From Plesiomonas sp051652165 (GTDB taxonomy: Bacteria; Pseudomonadota; Gammaproteobacteria; Enterobacterales; CAMTGL01): a stretch of 64,000 nt of DNA. How positions within the stretch are numbered: position 1 is the first letter of the stretch; the number at the start of each line of letters is the position of its first letter. Location of the stretch: NCBI RefSeq assembly GCF_051652165.1, contig NZ_JBOFTR010000009.1:1-64000 (forward strand). Direction: 5' to 3'. Positions 25,843 through 35,155 of this stretch are shown piece by piece. Below the pieces are notes generated by a model. The model saw nothing but the letters and a program-made list of their open reading frames with translations. It had not been told where the DNA came from and did no database searches. The translations under genes and the position numbers were made by a program.

Positions 25843-26493
25843 TTACTCTGCGGCATAACCTTGATCAGGTAGAGGCTTTCCATCCATCCACGCTTGATTA
25901 TCTTGATAGCTTAAACGGCCATCAAGATACCAATTAATGGCTAATGGATAACTACGGTGCTCTTGTTCTTGTACACGTTGAGCAACCTCAGCAGCCGTGT
26001 CATCTTCAAAAATCGGTACTTGCGCTTGTAAAATAATCGGGCCACCATCGAGTTGCTCAGTCACAAAGTGAATACTGGCTCCGTGCACGGTATCGCCAGC
26101 ATCAATAGCACGTTGGTGTGTGTTTAATCCACGATATTTTGGCAACAGCGAAGGGTGAATATTCAGCAATTTACCGCTGAACTGTTGTACAAACGCACTG
26201 TTGAGTACACGCATAAATCCGGCTAAGACCACCAGATCTGGCTGATAGTGGGAAACCGCGTTAGCAAGTGCAGCATCAAAGCTATCACGATCAGCAAAAT
26301 CACGCTGGCGTAGCACTTTAGTCGGAATATTGGCAGATTGTGCGCGTTCAAGTGCGAAGGCATCAGCGCGATCGCTGATCACTGCAGTGACTTGACCCTG
26401 AATACGGCCAGACTCACAAGCATCAAGAATAGCCTGTAAGTTAGAGCCATTGCCGGAAGCTAAAACAACGATATTTTTGGATGACGAATGCAT
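25843..26493 (-). CDS. purN: PurN, phosphoribosylglycinamide formyltransferase
   Basis: 216-residue folate-dependent GAR transformylase of de novo purine synthesis. N-terminal ASGNGSNLQAI and the catalytic motif with Asn-His (LNIHPSLLPKYRGLNTH) and a C-terminal VHGASIHFVTEQLDGGPII with its Asp are seen. Its ATG overlaps the purM stop by one base (TAATG), so the two are co-translated. Confidence 0.96.
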   Translation of the reverse strand: MHSSSKNIVVLASGNGSNLQAILDACESGRIQGQVTAVISDRADAFALERAQSANIPTKVLRQRDFADRDSFDAALANAVSHYQPDLVVLAGFMRVLNSAFVQQFSGKLLNIHPSLLPKYRGLNTHQRAIDAGDTVHGASIHFVTEQLDGGPIILQAQVPIFEDDTAAEVAQRVQEQEHRSYPLAINWYLDGRLSYQDNQAWMDGKPLPDQGYAAE

Positions 26494-27533
26494 TAACGGA
26501 TAACCACTTGTTGTTCATGAGAAGTTGCTGTCTCGATAATACCGATTTGCCACGCTTTTTCACCTGCTGATGTCAGAATTTTTAGCGCATTTTCAACTTC
26601 AGCTTGCGGAAGGGCAATAATAATGCCGACACCGCAGTTAAATGTGCGGTACATTTCATGGGTAGAGACATTACCATTCTCTTGTAACCAGTGGAAAATA
26701 GTTGGCCATTGCCAGCTACTTTCGTTGATAACAGCTTTAGTATTTTCTGGCAGAACGCGCGGGATATTTTCCCAGAAACCACCACCGGTCAGGTGGGCAA
26801 CGGCATGCAGATTGGCTTGTGCAATCAACTGCAATACTGAACGAACGTAAATACGGGTAGGTTCAAGCAGGTGATCGGCCAGCGGTTTGCCCTCGAGCTC
26901 AGTGGTCAGTGGGTCTTGCTCACTGAGGGTCAAAATTTTACGTATTAATGAATAACCGTTTGAGTGTGGGCCGCTTGAAGCTAATGCAATGAGAGCATCG
27001 CCAGGTTGTACTTTACTGCCATCAAGGATCTCTGATTTCTCGACGACACCAACACAAAAACCGGCGACATCGTAATCTTCACCGTGATACATCCCCGGCA
27101 TTTCAGCGGTTTCACCTCCGACTAAGGCACAACCAGAAAGCTCACAGCCTTGTGCTATTCCCGTGATAACAGATGCTGCAGTATCAACATCCAGTTTACC
27201 TGTTGCATAATAGTCGAGGAAAAAGAGAGGTTCAGCGCCCTGAACAATCAGATCATTAACACACATCGCCACTAAATCAATACCAATAGTATCGTGACGT
27301 TGTAGATCCATTGCCAAGCGAAGTTTTGTGCCTACGCCATCGGTACCTGAAACTAAAATGGGTTCACGGTATTTTTGGGGAATAGCACACAGTGCCCCAA
27401 AACCACCTAATCCACCCATAACTTCAGGTCGGCGGGTTCGGCTGACAACACCTTTGATCCGATCAACTAACGCGTTACCTGCATCAATATCTACACCAGC
27501 ATCTTTGTAGCTTAGGGAGGTCTTGTTGCTCAC
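26493..27533 (-). CDS. purM: PurM, phosphoribosylformylglycinamidine cyclo-ligase
   Basis: 346-residue AIR synthetase closing the imidazole ring in purine synthesis. The N-terminal SLSYKDAGVDIDAGN, GVGTKLRLA and GGETAEMPGMY motifs are typical. It is first in the purMN operon, with a PurR-type box about 60 bp upstream and the pyrimidine salvage gene upp divergent. Confidence 0.96.
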   Translation of the reverse strand: MSNKTSLSYKDAGVDIDAGNALVDRIKGVVSRTRRPEVMGGLGGFGALCAIPQKYREPILVSGTDGVGTKLRLAMDLQRHDTIGIDLVAMCVNDLIVQGAEPLFFLDYYATGKLDVDTAASVITGIAQGCELSGCALVGGETAEMPGMYHGEDYDVAGFCVGVVEKSEILDGSKVQPGDALIALASSGPHSNGYSLIRKILTLSEQDPLTTELEGKPLADHLLEPTRIYVRSVLQLIAQANLHAVAHLTGGGFWENIPRVLPENTKAVINESSWQWPTIFHWLQENGNVSTHEMYRTFNCGVGIIIALPQAEVENALKILTSAGEKAWQIGIIETATSHEQQVVIR

Positions 27534-27591
27534 GGGGATTCCTCGCGGTTTAGTCCAAGGTTTAAACTAGGCTTTGCTATTCTATCAGTGA

Positions 27592-27607
27592 AGGCAATCG
27601 TTTGCGA
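27592..27607. promoter_or_regulatory. PurR operator upstream of purM
   Basis: AGGCAATCGTTTGCGA matches the 16-bp PurR consensus at 13 positions, including the central CG and flanking TTTGCG. It lies between the divergent purM and upp, closer to purM. Confidence 0.75.
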
Positions 27608-27767
27608 GGTGTTGCGTTAAAAGCATACTAAACAGAGATCAAGACAGAAAAAAAGAGGAAGAACGGTGATATTTTATGCAGTTAGGAGAGTGTTTGCTAC
27701 CGTATAAGTTACTTTTCGGTGTATAATCTGTCGATTTTATTTCAGTCAGGTGTTAAGGAGTAAAGCG

Positions 27768-28394
27768 ATGAAAGTTGTTGAGGTCAAACATCCTCTGGTG
27801 AAACATAAACTGGGGTTGATGCGTGCAGCTGAGATCAGCACTAAGCGTTTCCGAGAACTGGCATCTGAAGTCGGCAGTTTATTAACGTATGAAGCAACAG
27901 CTGATCTGGAAACCGAAAATGTTATCATTGATGGCTGGTGCGGTAAAGTAGAAGTTGAGCAGATTAAAGGTAAGAAGATTACCGTTGTGCCTATTTTACG
28001 TGCTGGATTAGGGATGATGGACGGTGTATTAGAGCACGTGCCGAGTGCCCGTATCAGTGTTGTGGGAATTTATCGGGATGAAGAGACTCTTGAACCTGTT
28101 CCCTATTTCCAAAAACTGGTCTCGAACATTGAAGAGCGTTTAGCTTTGGTTGTAGATCCTATGTTAGCCACTGGTGGGTCAATGATTGCTACTATTGATC
28201 TGCTAAAAAATGCAGGTTGTCATAGCATTAAAGTTTTAGTGTTAGTGGCTGCACCAGAGGGCATTGCTGCATTGGAAAAAGCACATCCTGATATTGAATT
28301 ATATTGCGCATCAGTAGATAAATGTCTAAATGAACACGGTTATATCATTCCAGGTTTAGGTGATGCTGGAGATAAAATTTTTGGAACTAAATAA
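27768..28394 (+). CDS. upp: Uracil phosphoribosyltransferase
   Basis: 208-residue enzyme forming UMP from uracil and PRPP, equal in length to E. coli Upp. The PRPP-binding motif VDPMLATGGSMIATI and C-terminal GLGDAGDKIFGTK are present. AAGGAG precedes the ATG at 27768; the longer frame from 27750 would add six residues overlapping this site. It is divergent from purMN. Confidence 0.97.
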   Translation: MKVVEVKHPLVKHKLGLMRAAEISTKRFRELASEVGSLLTYEATADLETENVIIDGWCGKVEVEQIKGKKITVVPILRAGLGMMDGVLEHVPSARISVVGIYRDEETLEPVPYFQKLVSNIEERLALVVDPMLATGGSMIATIDLLKNAGCHSIKVLVLVAAPEGIAALEKAHPDIELYCASVDKCLNEHGYIIPGLGDAGDKIFGTK

Positions 28395-28422
28395 CCAATA
28401 ATAGTTATCTGAGCATAACAAT

Positions 28423-28446
28423 AAACGCCGCGTAATGCGGCGTTTT
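28423..28446 (+). terminator. upp terminator
   Basis: A nine-bp stem AAACGCCGC/GCGGCGTTT with a five-base loop. Confidence 0.88.
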
Positions 28447-28506
28447 GTATTGTAAGAGCTGTTGATGGCTTGGTACTTTATACAAGGCTTATCTATCCTT
28501 AAAACA

Positions 28507-28518
28507 TTTTTTTTTTTT
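28507..28518. repeat. Run of 12 T
   Basis: Homopolymer in the spacer upstream of the DUF2066 gene; it could be length-variable. Confidence 0.8.
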
Positions 28519-28625
28519 GATGATGTTATAAAGAGAGGTGATGTTCGAAGCGGATTGCGCTAGGCTATTTAAGTTATATCTTAATATTTTATGTTCAGTT
28601 TGTTGTTATCAAGAGGCTAAAAGGT

Positions 28626-30197
28626 ATGCAGATAAGAAATCTTTTCGTAGGTGGGTTACTGCTATTTACTGTAGGAACACAAGCAGCCGAAATGGGGGAT
28701 TTTTATCTAGTACGTATACCAGTTAGTAGTGATCAACTCTCTGATGCAGAGCGCGTGCAGGCACTTGATGATATGCTCATTCGTTTTAGTGGGTTACGCA
28801 CATTGCCTGATACCCCAGCATTGAAAACGGCACAGCAACAGGCACAACGTTATATTAGCCAAACTCATATTCGGAACGAGAACGGCGCACGTACTGTTGA
28901 TATTAGTTTTGATCAAGGTGGCATACAGCAGTTAGCACAAGAGTTAGCTTTACCAGAGTGGAACAGTCATCGGCCAACGATTATGTTGTGGTTAGTGGAT
29001 AACCAATCTAATAAGGCTGATGAAACTCAACGGATTATGTTGGATCAAGAGTACTCTGCAGTTCGAGAGCAGATCCGTGTTGCAGCGATGGAGCGAGGTA
29101 TTTCCGTATTGCTGCCGCTTGGCGATCTGGATGACAATATGGCAGTTTCTCCCTCTGATATACAAGATGATGTTGTTAAACCAATAGCGCAAGGCAGTGA
29201 GCGTTATCAGCCTGATGCTATTCTTGTTGCTTCCTTAAATAAAGACTCACTCACATGGCGGCTTTATACTGGGAAACCAGAAACGCTGTTAACCGTGCAA
29301 CCTGATGTATCTGCACACGCATTAACTGGATCTCCTGATCATACCGTTACTGAGATGATTCAGCAAGTTGCTGATTTTTATGCACAAAAATCACGTGATG
29401 TACATGATGAAAGCCATGTATTATTACCAGCAACACCAGCAACACCAGCAACACCAGCAACACCAGCAACACCAGCAACACCAGCAACACCAGTAACACC
29501 AGCGCCAGTAAAACCTCTTTCGATGGCACAAGCTTATGCGGCGCAATCGTCTGCTGAACCACAATCTTCTCGTGATCCACAATCCTCTCCTGATCTAGAA
29601 TCCTCTTCTGATCAAAGTGCAGCAGAACCGGCATCAACAGTCTCTGCAATGGTCGCCGAGCAAACCGGAGAGAAAGAATTAACTGCTTCTGTGCCAGCAT
29701 CTGTCTCTTCTCCTGCGACAGTCGCTATTACCGGCCCTGAAGAGCACTCAATATCTGCTGGAAACAGTCCGACGGATGTTTCTGCATCAGCCTCGCCTTC
29801 ACAAAATAGCCCTATTGCCACAATGCCAGATATCGCGACAGTGGGGGGATATGCAGGAACAGCAAACCCAACGTCACCTTCAATACCTGCACCTTCAGCA
29901 ATATTACCGAACATGAATTACCCTTCTACACCACTGGCAGATAACCAATATGCCATTGTGATTACAGGGATAACCACACCCGATCAACTGGTTAATACGG
30001 GGAAAGCGTTGGCAAAAATTAACGCTTTTGGTGATGTTCAAATGATTGGCCTTGCCGGCAGTGAAGTTGAGTATCATGTACAGTTAAAAGGCGCGTTAAC
30101 AGATGCTGAACGTGAGTTAGCCGCGAGTGGATCATTTAAAATGGACTCAGGTAACACAACACAAGGAAAAGTACTAAAATATCAATGGGGATCATAA
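28626..30197 (+). CDS. DUF2066 family exported protein with Pro-Ala-Thr repeat
   Basis: 523 residues. A signal peptide (about 1-20, ending TQAA) leads into the DUF2066 domain (about 22-250), found upstream of hda in Vibrio and relatives; its function is unknown. Residues 268-295 are a (Pro-Ala-Thr)n linker encoded by a 9-bp tandem repeat. A low-complexity Ser/Pro/Glu-rich stretch (to about 430) follows. The last 90 residues form a folded domain (ITGITTPDQLVNTGKAL) that resembles the C-terminal part of other DUF2066 proteins. It lies 76 bp before hda on the same strand. Confidence 0.8.
   Translation: MQIRNLFVGGLLLFTVGTQAAEMGDFYLVRIPVSSDQLSDAERVQALDDMLIRFSGLRTLPDTPALKTAQQQAQRYISQTHIRNENGARTVDISFDQGGIQQLAQELALPEWNSHRPTIMLWLVDNQSNKADETQRIMLDQEYSAVREQIRVAAMERGISVLLPLGDLDDNMAVSPSDIQDDVVKPIAQGSERYQPDAILVASLNKDSLTWRLYTGKPETLLTVQPDVSAHALTGSPDHTVTEMIQQVADFYAQKSRDVHDESHVLLPATPATPATPATPATPATPATPVTPAPVKPLSMAQAYAAQSSAEPQSSRDPQSSPDLESSSDQSAAEPASTVSAMVAEQTGEKELTASVPASVSSPATVAITGPEEHSISAGNSPTDVSASASPSQNSPIATMPDIATVGGYAGTANPTSPSIPAPSAILPNMNYPSTPLADNQYAIVITGITTPDQLVNTGKALAKINAFGDVQMIGLAGSEVEYHVQLKGALTDAERELAASGSFKMDSGNTTQGKVLKYQWGS
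29427..29498 (+). repeat. 9-bp tandem repeat CCAGCAACA inside the DUF2066 gene
   Basis: Seven perfect copies and one copy with a single change, in frame, encoding Pro-Ala-Thr units. Copy-number change would alter linker length without frameshift. Confidence 0.97.
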
Positions 30198-30273
30198 CGG
30201 ATCTTTAGGTCGGTTCTCTCGTTGCAGTGAACATGATAGACTTAGCAACAGTCTTAGCTAAGAGTGGACGTGA

Positions 30274-30981
30274 GTGGATCTGAATACACCGGCTCAGTTG
30301 TCGTTACCGATAAATCTTCCTGATGATGAAACATTCTCTAGTTTTTATCCGGGAAAAAACCAGCAATTACTGAATGCCATTCAAACGTTGATCCGTACCG
30401 ATAGTGGAGGGTATCTCTATTTTTGGGCACGTAAAGGCGCAGGACGTAGCCATTTGTTGCATGCAGCTTGTGCTGAATTATCACAGAAAAATCAAGCGGT
30501 AGGGTATGTTCCTTTGGATAAACGGGCCTATTTTGGCCCTGATGTTCTAGAAGGAATGGAACATTTAGCACTGGTATGTATCGATAATATTGATCTGATC
30601 GCTGATGATCCTGAGTGGGAGTTGGCACTTTTTGATCTGTATAATCGAATTAAAGAGCAGGGAACGACACGTTTGCTGATCGCAGGTGATCAAGCACCTC
30701 GCCAATTACAATTGACACTGCCTGATCTGGCTTCGCGCTTAGATTGGGGGCAAATCTATAAGCTGTATCCATTGGCTGATGATGATAAATTGCAAGCATT
30801 ACAATCACGGGCAAAATTGCGTGGTTTTGATATGCCTGAAGATGTTGGACGTTTTTTACTTAAGCGATTAAGCCGTGATATGCGTACACTCTTTGATACG
30901 TTAGATACTCTTGATCGAGCATCTATGGTTGCGCAACGTAAGTTAACAATTCCTTTTGTGAAAGAGATCTTATTTTTATAG
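30274..30981 (+). CDS. hda: Hda, regulatory inactivator of DnaA
   Basis: 235-residue AAA+ protein homologous to DnaA domain III; with the beta clamp it stimulates ATP hydrolysis by DnaA after initiation. The clamp-binding motif QLSLP is at residues 8-12, a Walker A-like GAGRSHLLHA near 52 and VCIDNID as Walker B. The reading starts at GTG (30274), with GAGTGG as a weak ribosome-binding site. A CTG two codons later corresponds to the first codon of E. coli Hda, so the exact start is uncertain. Confidence 0.93.
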   Translation: MDLNTPAQLSLPINLPDDETFSSFYPGKNQQLLNAIQTLIRTDSGGYLYFWARKGAGRSHLLHAACAELSQKNQAVGYVPLDKRAYFGPDVLEGMEHLALVCIDNIDLIADDPEWELALFDLYNRIKEQGTTRLLIAGDQAPRQLQLTLPDLASRLDWGQIYKLYPLADDDKLQALQSRAKLRGFDMPEDVGRFLLKRLSRDMRTLFDTLDTLDRASMVAQRKLTIPFVKEILFL

Positions 30982-31020
30982 GGGCACTGATCATTTGCCC
31001 CTTCCTGCTTATCATTGATT

Positions 31021-31470
31021 TTATCTTTGCTGTTTTTTCAACGATAACCCCAGCTCTTTTCCGCGCTTTTTAGCAAACAGTAGATTAACGCAAAAACTAC
31101 CACTGGCGAGTATTAGCTCAATAATACCAAAGAGGCGTTCTCCCTCATCAATGCTGATAATGGTTAGTGCATGAAGAAAGTAGAGCATCAGGATAAAATT
31201 TGCCCATGCATGCGTATATGCTTTTCCTTGTATAATGCCTTTTAATGGAAACAGTAATGGAATACTCCAGCCAAGAGTGATTGCCCACGAAGCAACATGT
31301 GGGTGCGGTGATAACAGAGCATGCCAGAGTATTTGCCAGAACAATAAACTGAGCCAAAAGAGCCGTGAAGCCTGCCAGTAGCGCACAGTATTTTCTGGCA
31401 TTGGGAAGATACTGTGCTGTTTTGTTGAGCATGGTTGATGAAGTTGCTGCTGACAAGTGCGAGATGACAT
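31021..31470 (-). CDS. DUF2069 membrane protein
   Basis: 149 residues with four hydrophobic segments, belonging to the DUF2069 family found near hda and wrbA in Vibrio and relatives; its function is unknown. AGGA stands eight bases before the first ATG (31470), supporting the full length. An internal ATG (MPENTVRYWQ) nearer the family start has no ribosome-binding site. It converges on hda, with a short GC hairpin in between. Confidence 0.8.
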   Translation of the reverse strand: MSSRTCQQQLHQPCSTKQHSIFPMPENTVRYWQASRLFWLSLLFWQILWHALLSPHPHVASWAITLGWSIPLLFPLKGIIQGKAYTHAWANFILMLYFLHALTIISIDEGERLFGIIELILASGSFCVNLLFAKKRGKELGLSLKKQQR

Positions 31471-31546
31471 AGAAACATCCTATTGTTATTAAACCGTTGC
31501 TACACAACGTATGGCAACGGTGTCCTGTTTTGCGTAAATAGCCCCA

Positions 31547-33058
31547 TTATTTGAACTTGCTATAGCGGCTTTGCAGTTGGCGCAATTGATCTATGCGTGC
31601 ATCGTAGCGCGCTTGTTTGAGGCTATTGAGTGCGACCATTTTGCTTGCCGAAGAGAGCAAATTAATCGCTTCGTCAAAGTTTCCTTGTAACGCACTGTTT
31701 TCTGCACGAGCGGCAAGTTCGGCATCTCGCTGGTTTAAGTTTGCATATACTTCGGCAGATAAACCCCATGCATTCATATCAGTAGGATTGGCAAATGTGT
31801 AACGCTCTAACAAACGTGCCGCGTCTTGGCTTCGGCCTGCTTTTAAATATGTATTGGCAAGATTAAGTTGTAAAACGGGATTATTTGGCCGAGCTTGCAG
31901 CGCCTTTTGTAAACGCTTGATTGCATCAGCACTGCGTTTTTGCTCGATATCGATATCTGTCATTAAATCGATATACCACAGGTTATTAGGTTGTTGGCTG
32001 AGTAACGGCTGCAGCTCGCTTCGGGCTTGATCAAATTTACGATTTTGATAATTAAATAACGCTTTACCGTATTGTGCGGCCGTTTTTTCCTGTGCGTTTC
32101 CTTGCTTAAGTTGTTGATCAAGCAGAGCGTTTGACAGCATACGATCACCACTACCATACATACCCAATAAACGAATTTTAGCCAATTGAAAATCAAGTGA
32201 TAGTGCCGGATGGCGTTGTGGCATGCTACCTGCACGCGTTTGAGCTTCGGCTAAACGGCTTTCTGGCAGTGGGTGTGTTAATAAAATTTCAGGGGGTTTA
32301 CTGGCATAACGGTACTGTGCGGCGAGTTTTTCCAAAAAGGAAGGAGAACCTTGCGGATCAAAACCGGCTCGCGATAATAAAGCAATACCGATACGATCGG
32401 CCTCTTGTTCATTACTTTGTGTAAATGAGATCATATTTTGTTGTGAGCCCGCAAGCGTGCTACTCAGGGCTGCCATTCCCATTTGCGGGTTCGCCATTGC
32501 TAACAGTATTGAACCAATAGTAGCTGCCCATGTTAGAGGCGCAGAGCGTTGTTGTTCTTCCATTGCGCGTGCTAAGTGGCGCTGAGTCACATGTGAAATT
32601 TCATGTGCCATCACAGAGGCGAGCTCGCTTTCATTGTCAGCCGTTAAAATCAAACTTGAGTGCAAAACAACATTGCCACCAAAAAAAGCAAACGCATTTA
32701 AGTTATTATTGCGAATAAGTAAGAAATGAAAGGGTGTGCGTACGGAGTCAGCTTGTTTAACTAAACGCTCACCTAAGTTATTCAAGTAGCCAGTTAAAAG
32801 AGGGTCATAAATGAGTGGTGCACTGCCACGCATTTGGCGCAGATAAAAATCACCAAGTTCGAGCTCTTGATTAATACTCAGAACACTACCGCCTGCGGTA
32901 CCAATATCGGGTAAATCTTGACTGATGGATTGATCTGCACCTAACCCCGGCAGTGTTTGTGGTATCGCTGCATTGGCTGATGGTAACATTACACTGCTGT
33001 TCAATAATGCGGCAGTAAGAAGTGTGGCGATTACTGAACGAGATAGTCGGAGCATCAT
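31547..33058 (-). CDS. bepA: BepA, periplasmic metalloprotease and chaperone
   Basis: 503-residue M48-family zinc protease with C-terminal TPR domain that maintains outer-membrane protein and LptD assembly. A signal peptide ends near residue 30 (SANA). The zinc motif HEISH is at 152-156 and the third ligand is in NEQEADRIG (Glu219). TPR-type helices occupy about 300-490. It is divergent from the TusA-like gene. Confidence 0.94.
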   Translation of the reverse strand: MMLRLSRSVIATLLTAALLNSSVMLPSANAAIPQTLPGLGADQSISQDLPDIGTAGGSVLSINQELELGDFYLRQMRGSAPLIYDPLLTGYLNNLGERLVKQADSVRTPFHFLLIRNNNLNAFAFFGGNVVLHSSLILTADNESELASVMAHEISHVTQRHLARAMEEQQRSAPLTWAATIGSILLAMANPQMGMAALSSTLAGSQQNMISFTQSNEQEADRIGIALLSRAGFDPQGSPSFLEKLAAQYRYASKPPEILLTHPLPESRLAEAQTRAGSMPQRHPALSLDFQLAKIRLLGMYGSGDRMLSNALLDQQLKQGNAQEKTAAQYGKALFNYQNRKFDQARSELQPLLSQQPNNLWYIDLMTDIDIEQKRSADAIKRLQKALQARPNNPVLQLNLANTYLKAGRSQDAARLLERYTFANPTDMNAWGLSAEVYANLNQRDAELAARAENSALQGNFDEAINLLSSASKMVALNSLKQARYDARIDQLRQLQSRYSKFK

Positions 33059-33175
33059 GATCTTCTCTATACAATCCTTAGTTTACAATAGACCCAAATC
33101 AGCACGGGAAGTTCTTCTGCTGATGAGTGCTCTCCTTTACAATATCGCCACATCTTACACTGTCAGCAAGATGTT

Positions 33176-33397
33176 ATGGAAATGATTCAGATTGATTTAC
33201 GTGCGCTGCGTTGTCCACTTGTATTGTTACAGGTAAAAACAGCATTGCGAATGAACCCCAGTGCTTGTTATATGCAATTTTTCCTTGCGAGTACTGCAGA
33301 ACTTACCGATATTGCGCGTGTGGTACAAGCTGCTGGTTGGCGCGTTTCTCATTACCTCGAATCTCAGGCCGTTGTCGTTGAAATTGAGCGGGCATGA
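33176..33397 (+). CDS. TusA-family sulfur carrier-like protein
   Basis: 73-residue TusA/SirA-fold protein. The motif is LRCPLVLLQVK: the cysteine is kept but the usual CPxP is CPLV. Members of this group sit beside perM in Vibrio and relatives and are distinct from TusA proper; their role is unknown. It is followed by perM after 24 bases and probably shares its transcript. Confidence 0.85.
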   Translation: MEMIQIDLRALRCPLVLLQVKTALRMNPSACYMQFFLASTAELTDIARVVQAAGWRVSHYLESQAVVVEIERA

Positions 33398-33421
33398 GCG
33401 TTCACAAGGAGTTTGTTGTTC

Positions 33422-34492
33422 ATGTTAGATGTTTTGTTACGTTGGTATCGTCAGCGTTTTTCTGATCCACAAGCAATTAGTTTGGCACTAATTTTACTGC
33501 TTGGATTTGGCACGCTGTATTTTTTTAGCAGTTTAATTACGCCACTTTTAGTGGCACTGGTGTTGGCCTATTTGCTTGAGTGGCCAGTAACTCGTTTGGT
33601 CAAATGGGGCTTGCCACGTACAGCTTCAGTGGCTATCGTGATGTCGGCTTTTGTCGGTATTATGCTCGTCTCTTTATTGGTATTAGTACCAAATTTGTGG
33701 CAGCAGTGCGCTAATTTAGCGCGCGATACTCCTGCAATGTTGAATAAATTTCACGATTATGTCGGCTCGCTACCAGATCACTATCCTGATTACATTGATT
33801 ACTCGATGATTGATACCCTGACTTCTAGCTTAAAAGATAAATTGTTGGCTGTAGGGGAATCAGTGCTTAAATTGTCATTAGCATCACTGGTGAATCTTGT
33901 TGCGCTGGCAGTGTATTTAGTCCTCGTGCCTTTAATGGTCTTTTTTCTGCTCAAAGACAAAACCCAGATGTTTACGGGTGTGATGCGTTTTCTGCCCAAA
34001 AACCGCTATCTGGTTGGCAAAGTATGGACTGAGATGAATCAGCAGATCACCAACTACATTCGTGGGAAAGTGATAGAGATTATGGTGGTCGGCATTGCTA
34101 CCTATCTGACATTTATCTTCTTTGGTTTGCATTACCCACTGCTGTTGGCAGTGCTGGTCGGGCTATCGGTCTTGATCCCCTATATTGGTGCGGCATTGGT
34201 GACGATTCCGGTGGCACTGGTGGCGCTATCACAATGGGGGCTTTCAACCGAATACTGGTATTTGCTGGTGGCATATCTGGTGATTCAGGGACTAGATGGT
34301 AATGTGCTGGTGCCGGTGCTGTTCTCGGAAGCTGTGAACCTGCATCCGCTGATGATCATTATTTCCGTGCTGGTTTTTGGCGGGCTCTGGGGTTTTTGGG
34401 GGGTATTTTTCGCCATTCCGCTGGCTACCCTTATTAAGGCTGTGGTTAATGTTTGGCCTGCGGCAGAAGAGCCGCCGATGGAAGTGGCATAA
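33422..34492 (+). CDS. perM: PerM, AI-2E family membrane protein
   Basis: 356-residue inner-membrane protein of the AI-2E/PerM family with about seven to eight hydrophobic segments; its transport role is not settled. The conserved GLSVLIPYIGAALVTIPVAL and LDGNVLVPVLFSEAVNLHPL segments are clear. AAGGAG lies ten bases before the ATG at 33422; two TTG codons just before it are less likely starts. Confidence 0.9.
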   Translation: MLDVLLRWYRQRFSDPQAISLALILLLGFGTLYFFSSLITPLLVALVLAYLLEWPVTRLVKWGLPRTASVAIVMSAFVGIMLVSLLVLVPNLWQQCANLARDTPAMLNKFHDYVGSLPDHYPDYIDYSMIDTLTSSLKDKLLAVGESVLKLSLASLVNLVALAVYLVLVPLMVFFLLKDKTQMFTGVMRFLPKNRYLVGKVWTEMNQQITNYIRGKVIEIMVVGIATYLTFIFFGLHYPLLLAVLVGLSVLIPYIGAALVTIPVALVALSQWGLSTEYWYLLVAYLVIQGLDGNVLVPVLFSEAVNLHPLMIIISVLVFGGLWGFWGVFFAIPLATLIKAVVNVWPAAEEPPMEVA

Positions 34493-34530
34493 ACACTTTT
34501 TTGAAGCGGATAATGTTGAATCAGGTAATA

Positions 34531-34557
34531 AAAAAAGGGCATCTCATGCCCTTTTTT
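34531..34557. terminator. Bidirectional terminator between perM and bcp
   Basis: A 12-bp stem AAAAAAGGGCAT/ATGCCCTTTTTT with a three-base loop. Confidence 0.95.
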
Positions 34558-34579
34558 GTTTTATCTAGCGGGAAGCCAG

Positions 34580-35050
34580 TTATTGCGCAGTGGCAAGATA
34601 ACTGAGTACGGCCTCGTGGTGATCTTTGGTTTTAAAATTGTCAAACACGTGGGCAATAACCCCATTTTCATCAATGAGGAAGCTGATACGGTGAATACCG
34701 TCATACACTTTCCCCATAAATTTTTTCTCACCCCAAACACCAAATAATTCAGCAACGTGGTGTTGCTCGTCGGATAACAGTGTGAAATTTAGCATCTCTT
34801 TTTCAGCAAACCGCGAGAGCTTTTCTGGTTTATCAGTACTAATACCTAAAACATCAACACCATAGGCTTTGAGTTCACTGTTGCTATCACGTAAGCCACA
34901 CGCCTGTACCGTACAACCGGGCGTCATGGCTTTAGGGTAGAAGTACACCAATACTTTTCCACCTTGATAATCATGTAGACTGATCTCTTCACTATCTTGA
35001 TCAAGCAGAGTAAAGGCAGGGGCTTTATCACCAACTTTCAGTGTGTGCAT
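34580..35050 (-). CDS. bcp: Bcp, thiol peroxidase (peroxiredoxin Q)
   Basis: 156-residue atypical two-cysteine peroxiredoxin reducing hydroperoxides with thioredoxin. The peroxidatic and resolving cysteines are in MTPGCTVQAC (Cys46 and Cys51). The family start MHTLKVGDKAPAF fixes the ATG at 35050, with AAGGA about ten bases upstream; the longer frame adds 22 unrelated residues. It follows gcvR on the same strand, as in E. coli. Confidence 0.94.
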   Translation of the reverse strand: MHTLKVGDKAPAFTLLDQDSEEISLHDYQGGKVLVYFYPKAMTPGCTVQACGLRDSNSELKAYGVDVLGISTDKPEKLSRFAEKEMLNFTLLSDEQHHVAELFGVWGEKKFMGKVYDGIHRISFLIDENGVIAHVFDNFKTKDHHEAVLSYLATAQ

Positions 35051-35155
35051 AACATCATAATCCTTGCTGCGATGATGGATTTTTTTAATCGAGTTATCAA
35101 GTAAGCTAACGAGCAACGTATTTTTGTGAATATAATCAGTTCATTAACTTATTTT

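Noticed and set aside
29347..29700. Minus-strand ORF with a Leu-Val-Leu repeat
   Set aside because: It is the antisense reading of the Pro-Ala-Thr repeat in the DUF2066 gene.
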